Shown here: piece by piece, positions 15,472 through 23,136 of the stretch
How positions within the stretch are numbered: position 1 is the first letter of the stretch
Layout of the letters: each line of letters opens with the position of its first letter
Source: an uncultured Clostridia bacterium
GTDB taxonomy: Bacteria; Bacillota; Clostridia; Oscillospirales; Ruminococcaceae
Reading direction: 5' to 3'
Assembly (NCBI GenBank): GCA_947632025.1
Contig: CANRNN010000015.1
Coordinates: 1 to 43,649, forward strand
DNA: 43,649 nucleotides
Notes under the pieces: generated by a model
The model's input: only the letters and a program-made list of their open reading frames with translations
The model's database searches: none
Told to the model about the DNA's origin: nothing
Position numbers and translations under genes: made by a program

Positions 15472-16161
15472 TTATTTTGAAAACAGCCACCCCATAACCT
15501 CTTCGTTGTAAGCCGCAAGACCGCCCCCGCCGTGTTCGTTGTTAATCCCGCGGTCGGTGAAGTAGCTGTGCGGCTTAACGTCAAGCGTTACCAGCCGCGA
15601 GATCTCGCTCTCCGAAAGACCTTTACTGCGGTAAATTTCCGTCAGCTTTTCATAAGCCTGTTTTGACGGCTCTGACCCATAATACTCGTCATTTTCGCCG
15701 ATGAAGATATACACGGGCGTTTCGCTTGCGGCAAGCGTTTCCAAATCCCCGTCCCACTGCGAGCTTACATGAAGATACGCTGTAAACAGTTCGGGGCGCT
15801 TTCCCATAACGAGCGACATGGTCTCCCCGCCGCCCGAATAGCCGTTCGCATAGACCTTTTCACGGTCGATGTTGTAGGCGTCAAGGAAGTATTCAGCCAG
15901 CGCGATTGTCTGGTTCGCCGAAGTCTCTCGCCAGTCGGAAAGCTGCGGCGCGACAACAATCATCTTTTCGTTGTACTTCTGCGCTTCAAAGCCGAACGCC
16001 TCGGATTTCAGATTTTGCGCCACGCCTTTAAAATACAGTCCCTCGTAGCCGGGCAGCGTGAAAAACAGCGCGTAAGGCTCGCCGCCGTCATAGCTTTCGG
16101 GTATGTAGACGTTGTAGTGAATATCCCCGTCATTCGCCGAATGATAAACGTTGTCAATCAC
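15472..16161 (-). CDS. Alpha/beta hydrolase (esterase/PHB-depolymerase-like), start uncertain
   Basis: The domain has the oxyanion region FFTLPGYEGLYF, nucleophile elbow ANGYSGGGET, acid region IFIGENDEYYG and His in VKPHSYF, so all catalytic parts are present in 229 residues. The annotated GTG 16161 lacks a ribosome site. The frame remains coding upstream (KHSDKDYNITVGTETYNGF) into the end of the flavodoxin gene, and no ATG, GTG or TTG fits there. The true N terminus may therefore have been lost, or the gene may once have been fused to the flavodoxin. Unlike its neighbours it has no visible secretion signal. Confidence 0.7.
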   Translation of the reverse strand: MIDNVYHSANDGDIHYNVYIPESYDGGEPYALFFTLPGYEGLYFKGVAQNLKSEAFGFEAQKYNEKMIVVAPQLSDWRETSANQTIALAEYFLDAYNIDREKVYANGYSGGGETMSLVMGKRPELFTAYLHVSSQWDGDLETLAASETPVYIFIGENDEYYGSEPSKQAYEKLTEIYRSKGLSESEISRLVTLDVKPHSYFTDRGINNEHGGGGLAAYNEEVMGWLFSK

Positions 16162-16217
16162 AAAGCCGTTGTAAGTTTCCGTTCCGACAGTGATGTTATA
16201 ATCCTTGTCGGAATGCT

Positions 16218-16994
16218 TTATAGGTCCAAGCTGTCAACCCACTCTTTAACTGTGTCCTCGCTTGCTCTCGACTGAAAACGCTGACCCTCAAGCCAGTTTC
16301 CGGTACCTGCCATTTCTGCGAGGAGCTTGCCGCTCTGCCCAAGACCCGACGAAGATGACGTGCAGAACGGGATCACCGTTTTTCCCGTGAAATCGTTCGC
16401 CTCAACAAAGCCGTCTACTACCCAAGCCGCAATTCCCCACCAGATCGGGTATCCGATAAACACCGTGTCATAATCCTCCCAGTTGTCGACGGTCGTTGTC
16501 GTGAGTTCAACATCGCGCAGGCTCTCGTCGTCATGCTCGCGGGAAACGCGGCTGTTACGGTTCGTCCAGTCGAGGTCGTCGCTCGTGTACGGCTCGGTAG
16601 GCGTTATCTCGAACAGATCCGCGCCCGTCGCCGATACGATATACTCGGCGATTGCCTTAGTGTTCCCCGATGCCGAATAAACCGCGACAAGCGTTTTCCC
16701 GCCCTCGGACGGGAGGTCAGTAGGCGTGCTGTCGGTTGAGGTTTCGGTCGGGGAACTTGCGGTTGAACTTGATTTGCTCTCCGAGTTGTTGGAAGAAGCC
16801 GCCCCGCTTTGCGAACTTTCGGAAGATGTTGTCGAAGCGGACGAACTCGAATTACTCTGCGAATTGTCGGAAGATGTTGTCGAAGCAGACGAACTTGAAT
16901 TGCCCTCCGAACCGTCCGAAGTTGTCGAACTGTTGCACCCCGCCAAGGTGAACATCATCACCGCGCTTAAAATCCCTGCAAATAACTTTTTCAT
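16218..16994 (-). CDS. Lipoprotein flavodoxin with a Ser-rich linker
   Basis: The 258 residues begin with a signal peptide and lipobox MMFTLAGC, then about 75 residues of repetitive Ser/Thr/Asn linker containing a duplicated SSSSASTTSS unit. A complete flavodoxin domain follows: FMN loop YSASGNTKAIAEYI, flavin-stacking YPIWWGIAAWVVDGF, and CTSSSSGLGQSG. A flavodoxin outside the membrane is unusual, because the family normally works in the cytosol. Here it is probably a surface-tethered electron carrier. It is second in operon B, 24 bases after the esterase gene. Confidence 0.8.
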   Translation of the reverse strand: MKKLFAGILSAVMMFTLAGCNSSTTSDGSEGNSSSSASTTSSDNSQSNSSSSASTTSSESSQSGAASSNNSESKSSSTASSPTETSTDSTPTDLPSEGGKTLVAVYSASGNTKAIAEYIVSATGADLFEITPTEPYTSDDLDWTNRNSRVSREHDDESLRDVELTTTTVDNWEDYDTVFIGYPIWWGIAAWVVDGFVEANDFTGKTVIPFCTSSSSGLGQSGKLLAEMAGTGNWLEGQRFQSRASEDTVKEWVDSLDL

Positions 16995-17018
16995 GTCAAA
17001 ATCTCCTTTACAAATATA

Positions 17019-18029
17019 TTAAACCTGCCGTTCCCAAAAGGCAACAGCATCGTTTATCCACCCTTCGGCAACCGTTCCCGTGCCGAGTCCGAACCCGTGC
17101 GATAGCCCCTCGTAGGCGTGAAATTCGGTGGGTATACCGAGCGCGGACATCGCGTCAAGCCGCGCTTCCATAGTGCGCCAGTTCGCTATCCCGTCGCTTG
17201 TTCCTACGCAGGAATATGTCGGCGGATCGTCCGCGCTGTATTCGCTGTGACCCGTGTACTGAATAATGCACGCGGCGGGTTTCGGGAGGTCGCCGCCGCC
17301 GAAATATGCCGTGCCGTAAGTGCCGAGATACGCCGCCATTCGTCCGCCTGCCGAGCCGCCCCACAATGAATAATTATCCACGTCAACTTCAAGTTCCTCG
17401 GCGTTCGCGAAAATAAAGCTAATAGCTCTCGCCAGATCCTCGCAGGCGGTGTCCCAGCCGGGACGATAAATCAGAGCAAACGCGTTGTAGCCCATTTTCG
17501 ACAACTCCAGCGCGTGCGGAAAGCTGTCGTGCATTGCTCCAACATACGCAAACCCGCCGCCCGCATTGCACACGGCAAATTTCGCATTCGGACTGCCCTT
17601 GAAGAAAAACAATCCCGTGTCCGCTTTGGCAGGATCTTCGGCTTTTTCATTATCGCTGTAGATGTCGTAGAAAATCACCTCGCCGCCGTCGGCGCATTCT
17701 TTCATATAGTTTGCGATCTCAACCGTTTTTTGCGGGTCAATGTTGTTGTACCACGTCAGCCGCAAACTGCTGAGCGTGTCGCCGCTGTAATAACCGCTGT
17801 TTACGGGGAAGATAAGCCTGCCCCAACTGCCGAAAGCGGGGTAATTTATAACGTCCGAAATTGCGGTGTTGACCGTGAAAGGCTGACTTTCGGCAACATT
17901 TGAAGTTGAATTGCTTTCGTCAACAGTTGATGTTGAAGTTGAACTATTCACTACACTTTCCTCGTTATTCCTCGCCGAACATGACGTAAAAAAGAACATA
18001 ATCATCAGCCCCAAAATTAAACGTTTCAT
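17019..18029 (-). CDS. Lipoprotein alpha/beta hydrolase (esterase-like)
   Basis: This 336-residue protein starts MKRLILGLMIMFFFTSCSA, a lipoprotein signal, followed by a Ser/Thr/Asn linker. The hydrolase fold shows the nucleophile elbow LWGGSAGGRMAAYLG and a terminal His in GLSHGFGLG, the pattern of BD-FAE/acetyl-esterase enzymes. ATG 18029 is preferred to a frame start at 18062 because GGGGTGAAAG precedes it and the signal peptide begins there. It heads operon B behind a palindromic operator and lies downstream of the lysR gene on the same strand. Confidence 0.82.
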   Translation of the reverse strand: MKRLILGLMIMFFFTSCSARNNEESVVNSSTSTSTVDESNSTSNVAESQPFTVNTAISDVINYPAFGSWGRLIFPVNSGYYSGDTLSSLRLTWYNNIDPQKTVEIANYMKECADGGEVIFYDIYSDNEKAEDPAKADTGLFFFKGSPNAKFAVCNAGGGFAYVGAMHDSFPHALELSKMGYNAFALIYRPGWDTACEDLARAISFIFANAEELEVDVDNYSLWGGSAGGRMAAYLGTYGTAYFGGGDLPKPAACIIQYTGHSEYSADDPPTYSCVGTSDGIANWRTMEARLDAMSALGIPTEFHAYEGLSHGFGLGTGTVAEGWINDAVAFWERQV

Positions 18030-18053
18030 ACTTTCACCCCGCGTTCTGATTTT

Positions 18054-18122
18054 ATTATACAAAAAAAGAGACCTCGTGAGAAGTCTCTTTTGGTTTATCA
18101 GTTGTAACCAAAAGTTACAACT
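18054..18122 (-). promoter_or_regulatory. Promoter and LysR-type operator, operon B
   Basis: This has the best-conserved palindrome, AGTTGTAAC (18100-18108) CAAAA GTTACAACT (18114-18122). On the minus strand it is followed by -35 TTCTCA (18077-18082), a 17-base spacer and -10 TATAAT (18054-18059). The palindrome starts one base after the lysR stop codon. Confidence 0.75.
18064..18091 (-). terminator. lysR terminator overlapping the operon B promoter
   Basis: On the minus strand, AAAAGAGAC and GTCTCTTTT form a 9-bp stem with a 10-base loop followed by further T residues. The loop contains the -35 box of operon B. Confidence 0.65.
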
Positions 18123-19007
18123 TTAGATTACCGCCTTGACCGCCTGCAAAAACCGCTCAACGGTAGGGGAGGGCTCGTTTGAATACAATACCCCGAACGG
18201 TATTTTGTACTCCCAGTCCACGGGAATTACTTTCAGCATCGGGTGAACGCAATTCCAGCTTTTTATTACCAATAGCACGTTTTTTTCCTGCTCGCAGCGG
18301 TTGAAAATGCTCATATCGTAAAAGTCGAAATCGGTGATTTTGATTTGCTTATGCTCGGTCAGTTCATCTCTCACTTTGTCAACATAACAACTCCAGCCGC
18401 GGTGCATTAAAAGCAACTCCTCGCCGTACAAATCGCTTATCGACAGCTTGTCTTTTTTCGCTAGCGGGTGATAGATTGAAACCGCACAACAGAGCGGTTC
18501 GCGCGTGATCTCGAACCCCGCGCAGCCGCGCACTTCAAGCAGGGTATCGTCGAAAAGCCCCGTCACTACGTCGATATTCTGACCGAGATTTTTCAGGATT
18601 TCCCGTGCATTTTCGGGGGTGTTCTCGAACGGCACAAGCTGAAAACTGATGTCGGAGCAATGCTCGTGAATTTTCGACCACAAGTTGGTAAGTATCTGCG
18701 CGGGGGTCATGGGAGAAGTGCCTATGCGGATAACGGCGCTTTTTTCGCTCCCCGCGCGCCTTGCGCGGCGCATGGCTTCCTTGCTGTATGACACGATATA
18801 TTTCGCGTCGGTGTAAAGCGATTCGCCCGCCTTCGTGAGTTTCAAGCCGCGATGCGTGCGCTCGAAAAGCGAAACGCCGACTTCGTTTTCGAGCAAATTT
18901 ATCTGCTTTATGACGGCGGTGGAAGTGATGAAAAGTTCCTCCGCAGCCTTGTTGAAGCTGCCCGCCTCGACAATTGCGATAAAAGTTTCAAGGTGTATAT
19001 TGTTCAT
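18123..19007 (-). CDS. LysR family transcriptional regulator
   Basis: The 294 residues have the LysR winged helix-turn-helix at 1-60 (FIAIVEAGSFNKAAEELFIT, LLENEVGVSLFERTHRGLKLT) and the effector-binding domain from about 90. The gene is transcribed in the direction of operon B, which begins 93 bases after its stop. LysR proteins bind interrupted palindromes, and three such sites (14441, 18100, 22903) precede the three surrounding operons, so it is the natural candidate activator. The effector may be an aldehyde, quinone or aromatic compound (guess from the targets). The gene's own upstream region holds a dispersed repeat. Confidence 0.9.
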   Translation of the reverse strand: MNNIHLETFIAIVEAGSFNKAAEELFITSTAVIKQINLLENEVGVSLFERTHRGLKLTKAGESLYTDAKYIVSYSKEAMRRARRAGSEKSAVIRIGTSPMTPAQILTNLWSKIHEHCSDISFQLVPFENTPENAREILKNLGQNIDVVTGLFDDTLLEVRGCAGFEITREPLCCAVSIYHPLAKKDKLSISDLYGEELLLMHRGWSCYVDKVRDELTEHKQIKITDFDFYDMSIFNRCEQEKNVLLVIKSWNCVHPMLKVIPVDWEYKIPFGVLYSNEPSPTVERFLQAVKAVI

Positions 19008-19023
19008 GGCATTGCCCCCTTTT

Positions 19024-19163
19024 AGATGTAAGATGTTAGAGGTAAGAGGTTAGAATTCAATTCAAAACAAGATTTCCTTTTCAAAACTTGTTTAGTCCAA
19101 ATTCTTACTTCTTACAGCGTTATCCGCCGTAAGGCGGATAATGCGCTAACCGCTTACCTCTAA
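19024..19163. repeat. Small inverted-repeat element upstream of lysR
   Basis: The left end TTAGAGGTAAGAGGTTAG (about 19037-19054) and the right end CTAACCGCTTACCTCTAA (about 19146-19163) are inverted. Between them lie AATTC motifs and a hairpin ATCCGCC/GGCGGAT. A related arm occurs at 20806-20847. It is probably a MITE or REP-like sequence. Confidence 0.55.
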
Positions 19164-19197
19164 TTATAGCACAAAGTCAGGAATTTTGCAATACAAA

Positions 19198-19227
19198 ACG
19201 GCAAACAGTTTTTTACCCGTTTGCCGT
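19198..19227 (-). terminator. Terminator of the ECF S-component gene
   Basis: On the minus strand the stem ACGGCAAAC/GTTTGCCGT is followed by TTTGTATT, 10 bases after the gene stop at 19237. Confidence 0.75.
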
Positions 19228-19236
19228 TAAATTTCT

Positions 19237-19791
19237 TCAGTTCTTCAAATTTTCTAATCTGTATACAATAAGCGGCAGCAACGCCCATTGCAGAGCAAGT
19301 CCGAACAGTCCCGTTCCTATGCTCGTCCAGATTGTCGAAACTTTGACTTGACTTCCGAAAACGTAAACTCCGAGCAGAATTGCGCCCGCGCACACCGCAC
19401 GTCCTGAGATTTGCGCTATAACGACCTTAACGATCGTCGGCAGTTTTACATTCCGCAGAAGTCCCGCCGTTAAACCGTAAATGCAGAGTTCAATCATCAT
19501 AAACGGCAACATCATTGCTCCGGGCATTCCCGAAAGTGCAAAGCTTGCAAGCGGTCCGAGAAGTCCCGAAATCGCACCCGCATACGGTCCTGCAAGAAGC
19601 CCGACGAGAATTATCGGAAGGTGCATAGGCAGAAACGCCTCGCCGAGCGATGTTCCAAGTCCCGATGCTGCGCCTAAAACGTGAAAAATCTGCGGAATGG
19701 CAACCGCTCCGACAATCGCCGCAAGAGTTGCAATCGCCTGCACTTTCACCGACAGGCGCGGTTTTTCTAAAGTTTTAAGCATTGTTGACAT
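19237..19791 (-). CDS. ECF transporter S component
   Basis: This 184-residue membrane protein has about five or six hydrophobic segments and the shape of an energy-coupling-factor substrate-binding subunit, for example the small-residue-rich FLPMHLPIILVGLLAGPYAGAISGLLGPL. Such proteins bind a vitamin or cofactor and share an AAA-type ATPase module encoded elsewhere. None is present here. AAAAAGGAGA precedes the ATG. I see no riboswitch in the 60 bases upstream, so the substrate cannot be named. It is a single-gene unit ending in its own terminator. Confidence 0.8.
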   Translation of the reverse strand: MSTMLKTLEKPRLSVKVQAIATLAAIVGAVAIPQIFHVLGAASGLGTSLGEAFLPMHLPIILVGLLAGPYAGAISGLLGPLASFALSGMPGAMMLPFMMIELCIYGLTAGLLRNVKLPTIVKVVIAQISGRAVCAGAILLGVYVFGSQVKVSTIWTSIGTGLFGLALQWALLPLIVYRLENLKN

Positions 19792-19854
19792 AATAAAATC
19801 TCCTTTTTAATTCAATTAACCGAACAATGCCGCTTATGTATTTTCACCGCACTT

Positions 19855-20761
19855 TTAAATGTCATACGGTGTCATTTGATATACATAATAATTCAGCCAG
19901 TTGTAAAAAAGGAGGTTAGAATGGCTGAACCAGTTTGCTATCGGAGAATTGTCCGGATTATTGTGCGGGAAATACCCGTAGGGAACAGCAGGATTTATTT
20001 TTTTGTTCAAATCACGCCGATATTCTTTTTCAAGAGTATCACGTTCATATTCGGGATGTCCGTTCACAAATATTTGTTTTCCGTTGCGTGTTGCCACAAT
20101 GTATGCGCCGGCAATCTCGGATAAAGCTAGTATTTCAAGCTCGGGTACGCAATTTATGTCCTCAGTCTTTATCCCGGTGTATCTTGAATGAGGCGCAAAG
20201 AAAACGTCGTCAAATCTCTGGTAAGTAGAGCATTTTTCTTAGTTATTCTGTGCGGATATATTCCCGACAGCTTATTTTCCAACGGATATTTTTTATTCCG
20301 AAATGGTGGTACAATCCTGCCTGAGCCGCCCAGCAGATATAAAAGGCAGATGTAACATGGCTTTTGCTCCATTCCATTATTTCCACCAATTCACTCCAAT
20401 AATCAACTTGTTCGTACTCAAGGTTCTCCACAGGTGCTCCGGTAATAATTAAGCCGTCAAAATGAGATTTCCGAATTTCATTGAATGTGTGGTAATATTC
20501 TTTAAGATATTCGTCTGAGGTATTTTTATAATTATGAGTAACCAAACGCACAAATGTCACGTCCGTCTGGAGCGGCGTATTTGACAGCAGACGGAGAAGC
20601 TGAAACTCAGTATCTTGCTTTTTCGGCATAATATTATTCACTACGGCGATTTTGAGCGGTCTTATATCTTGATGAAGAGCCTGATTTTCAGGTATTATGA
20701 AAATATTTTCGTCTTCAAGTTTCTGTGCAACCGGCATATTGTTGCTGATGCATATCTGCAT
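19855..20761 (-). pseudogene. metA: Homoserine O-acyltransferase (MetA), two frameshifts
   Basis: Three consecutive frames together give an almost complete Met[50 protein letters not shown], then [16 protein letters not shown] (catalytic-Cys region CWAAQAG), [40 protein letters not shown] and IFVNGHPEYERDTLEKEYRR. Frames change near 20295 and near 20225. MetA acylates homoserine in methionine synthesis. The start at 20761 has GGTGGATAT upstream. If both indels are real, this route is lost. If not, a working gene has been mis-assembled. Confidence 0.85.
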
Positions 20762-20805
20762 TTATATCCACCACCTTCGGCAAAGCGAAAGGCGGAACTG
20801 CGCTC

Positions 20806-20847
20806 CCGCCCTTCTAACTTCCAACCTCTTACTTCTTACCTCTAATT
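20806..20847. repeat. Solo copy of the GAGGTAAG repeat arm
   Basis: TTCTAACTTCCAACCTCTTA and CTTCTTACCTCTAATT match the arms of the 19024-19163 element. It lies between the tRNA-like element and metA. A hairpin GGCGG/CCGCC (20791-20810) lies just beside it. Confidence 0.5.
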
Positions 20848-20918
20848 GGCGCCGACGGCGTGGTTTTACACGCATCAGTCCGCATATGAAACAGCTGCTC
20901 TCTTTGAGCTACATCGGC
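20847..20918 (-). other. Degenerate tRNA-Met-like element
   Basis: On the minus strand, GCCGATG pairs over 7 bp with CGTCGGC, followed by G-CCA. GCTC/GAGC forms a D-stem, and GCGTG/CACGC a 5-bp T-stem. The middle loop TTCATAT would place CAT as anticodon (Met). The D-loop is too short, the T-loop lacks TTC, and the anticodon stem is weak, so it is not a normal tRNA. A TATAAT lies upstream (about 20938-20945). It sits directly upstream of metA. It could be a decayed tRNA or a tRNA mimic. Confidence 0.4.
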
Positions 20919-20986
20919 ATATTTTTCTTAATTACAATTATATCATAAAGACAATCAGATGTCCAATACATAAATTCTATCAACTG

Positions 20987-21670
20987 TTATAGGTTAATCC
21001 TACGTCGACGGTATCGAGAATTTTGCTGTTCCCCGAACAGCGCAGCGAATTTGTCCGCGGGAACGTATCTTTGAAACAGCGCGGACAGCAGCACTCCCAC
21101 GAGGAACCACAGTCCCGTCGCCTTGATGTTCCGTCCGAGATTAAACAGAAACCGCAGAAACGGGTTCGGGTGGGTGTCGTGGCTGGCTCTCGGCTCAAAG
21201 CCCTTGAAGTCGAAAAACGGTTTGTCCTTGTAGAAAACGTGAACCACAATTCCTGCCACAATGCCACACACCGCGCAGGAAACAATGCGTATTACGAGTG
21301 CAGTCGCACCCAGAGCAGTGGAATACATAATAAGTTGCGGATTTAAGAGCACGCTCGACATCATAAACGCCGCTAACCAGTCGTGCCTCATTCCGTGCTT
21401 GGAAAACGACGCAGCAATCGGGATTGTGCCGTACATACAAAGCGGGGAGGCTATGCCGAGCAGACTTGCAGGAACGACGCCCCACAGTCCCCACTTCTTG
21501 TCCCGAATACGGTCAAACGCATTGTGAATGGCGTCCTTCGCGAACACCGAAACCAGCGACCCGATCACCATTCCGAGCGCCCAATAGCCCGCAATCTGCC
21601 GCAGCTGCACCATGAAATAGTAGCTGACATAGACGAATTCGCGGCGCAGGATTTCAAGTATTTCGGTCAT
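20987..21670 (-). CDS. Permease (DUF318/YraQ-like), C-terminally truncated
   Basis: The 227 residues contain about five membrane segments of the ArsP/YraQ permease family, including SPLCMYGTIPIAASF (the conserved S-P-x-C-x-x-G-x-x-P) and LNPQLIMYSTALGATALVIR. Family members are usually over 300 residues with a second half repeating this motif. Here the frame leaves the family pattern after KFAALFGEQQ and ends in RRRRINL, so the second half is lost. It overlaps the stop of the upstream esterase gene by 4 bases (ATGA) and is the last gene of operon C. It is probably non-functional. Confidence 0.7.
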   Translation of the reverse strand: MTEILEILRREFVYVSYYFMVQLRQIAGYWALGMVIGSLVSVFAKDAIHNAFDRIRDKKWGLWGVVPASLLGIASPLCMYGTIPIAASFSKHGMRHDWLAAFMMSSVLLNPQLIMYSTALGATALVIRIVSCAVCGIVAGIVVHVFYKDKPFFDFKGFEPRASHDTHPNPFLRFLFNLGRNIKATGLWFLVGVLLSALFQRYVPADKFAALFGEQQNSRYRRRRINL

Positions 21671-22827
21671 TTTACATTTTCCGTTATCCAGTTTTCAATA
21701 TGGTCTGCAATGATGTCATTGTTCAGGTCCTGGAACATCATATGGTCGTTTCCGTAAATTCCCTCGTCGGGCAGACTTACAACCGTGCAGTCGCCGCCCG
21801 CCGCCGTAAACGCTTCTTCAAACGTGTACGCCGAGGACATCATCATAGACCACATTCCTGCGGCGGGAACGTCGGCAAAATCCATGCCGATATAGTCGCC
21901 GTAATAGAACGCCACGGGTATCTTCTTTTCGAGCAAAATCTTGTAATCCTCGCTGTCAACCATAGGTGCGCCGCCCGGCTCGATTGCCACAATAGCGGCG
22001 ATGTGGTCGGTGTACTGTACGGTATCCCAACCGGGAAGACCGCCCTGCGAGTGGGTTACAAGTATCGAATTCTTTCCCGTCTTTTCGTAAGCCTCGTCGA
22101 TCACTGCGGCGACAGCTTTTGCAACGACTGTGTTATCAATGCCCTGATCGCCGTTTGCGGAATCCATCGCCGTATCGGGCGTCATCTGACGGAAAAATTG
22201 ATCGAGTACCTCCTCGCCCTGCGGGAATTGCGAATTTTCATTGTAAGTAAACGCGCCGTCAATGTAAGTGCCTATGCGGAACTGCGTGTACCAAGTCTGG
22301 TCGGACGGCTCGGTGCTTATAGTTCCCGCAACGGAAGTCTGACCCGCTTCGCCGCGCCGCGGCTGGTCTATAAGGAATACGCTGTGCCCCTTCTTGAGGA
22401 ACATATCCGACCAGCCCTCTCTGCCGTCGGGTGTTGTCATCCAGCTCATTCTTGACTGCCCGTAGCCATGGAGGAACACCATAGGCGCGCCCGTTTCATC
22501 TGCGGGTATCTGATATAGCACATTGGCGTGGTCAACGTGCGAAGTAGACCCCTCGCGGGACATATAGTAGTTTGAAACGTCAAACGTTCCGTTCGACTGT
22601 ATCACCGTGCCGCCTGCCGAAAAAATGCCCTGATCCGCTATCATAAGGACGTCGGCGGTATTTTTCTCTTTTTCGGAAGTTTCGGAGGTCTCAGAGGCCT
22701 CGGAAGCCGTTGATACCGTTGTATTTGAACTTTCGGACGAACTGTCTGACGAGTTGTCGGAGCAGGCTGTAAGCGTTCCCAAAAGCACCGCGCACAGTAC
22801 AAGTGCAGTTATTTTGTTTTTCTTCAT
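21667..22827 (-). CDS. Lipoprotein alpha/beta hydrolase
   Basis: The 386 residues start MKKNKITALVLCAVLLGTLTAC, a lipoprotein signal, then a Ser/Thr/Glu linker. The hydrolase domain has FLHGYGQSRMSW (oxyanion HG), nucleophile elbow VTHSQGGLPG, and acid/His residues near the end (YGNDHMMFQDL). ATG 22827 is chosen for the GGGAGG directly before it. It heads operon C behind the third LysR-type operator. The family includes secreted esterases and haloperoxidase-like hydrolases. The substrate is unknown. Confidence 0.82.
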   Translation of the reverse strand: MKKNKITALVLCAVLLGTLTACSDNSSDSSSESSNTTVSTASEASETSETSEKEKNTADVLMIADQGIFSAGGTVIQSNGTFDVSNYYMSREGSTSHVDHANVLYQIPADETGAPMVFLHGYGQSRMSWMTTPDGREGWSDMFLKKGHSVFLIDQPRRGEAGQTSVAGTISTEPSDQTWYTQFRIGTYIDGAFTYNENSQFPQGEEVLDQFFRQMTPDTAMDSANGDQGIDNTVVAKAVAAVIDEAYEKTGKNSILVTHSQGGLPGWDTVQYTDHIAAIVAIEPGGAPMVDSEDYKILLEKKIPVAFYYGDYIGMDFADVPAAGMWSMMMSSAYTFEEAFTAAGGDCTVVSLPDEGIYGNDHMMFQDLNNDIIADHIENWITENVK

Positions 22828-22856
22828 AATTTTTCCTCCCAATGTTGTATAGTTTC

Positions 22857-22925
22857 ATTATAATTAAAAATACGACTTTTGGGAAGTTCCTTTTGGTTCA
22901 TCAGTTGTAACTTTTGGTTACAACC
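22857..22925 (-). promoter_or_regulatory. Promoter and LysR-type operator, operon C
   Basis: The palindrome AGTTGTAAC (22903-22911) TTTTG GTTACAACC (22917-22925) is followed on the minus strand by -35 TTCCCA (22880-22885), a 17-base spacer and -10 TATAAT (22857-22862). The arrangement equals that before operon B. Confidence 0.75.
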
Positions 22926-23136
22926 GTTGCATTATTACATTTGGTACTCGAAGTCTGAAGTTTGTTCGGCAAATGCTGTCAACGTGTTCTGTATAGGAAA
23001 CATGTCCCGTGAGGGCTATGTGCCTTATGAACTCTCCCGTTTTCATCAGAACCGAAGCAGCCCGTTCCTCAATCAACTTCCATTCGTCAATCGAGAAGAT
23101 GACCTCTTTTCGTTTTACTTGTTTGTACTTTCTCAT
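22918..23136 (-). pseudogene. mobC: mobC copy 2, C-terminally truncated
   Basis: The first 47 or so residues, MRKYKQVKRKEVIFSIDEW through MKTGEFIRHIALTGHVSY, are near-identical to copy 1. The sequence then diverges and runs out through the operon C operator, so about 60% of the protein, including the IGANINQIAKKANE signature, is gone. The AAGGAGGT-type start region is retained. No relaxase follows. The junction at about 22940-22990 marks where this mobile fragment abuts the chromosomal operon. Confidence 0.8.

Noticed and set aside
16726-17022. 98-codon acidic plus-strand frame with repeated CELSEDVVEADELEL
   Set aside because: It is the antisense of the repetitive Ser-rich linker of the lipoprotein flavodoxin, so the repeats are a by-product.
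20762-20990. SAM riboswitch or T-box upstream of metA
   Set aside because: None of the conserved cores is visible (no SAM-I core, no T-box sequence). Only the tRNA-like fold and a small GGCGG/CCGCC hairpin are present.
20995-21015. GTCGACGGTATCGA, which resembles the polylinker of a common cloning vector, at the truncated end of the permease gene
   Set aside because: The match is only 14 bases, with no further vector sequence on either side. Chance or natural sequence is more likely than contamination, but the abrupt end of the permease makes it worth a read check.
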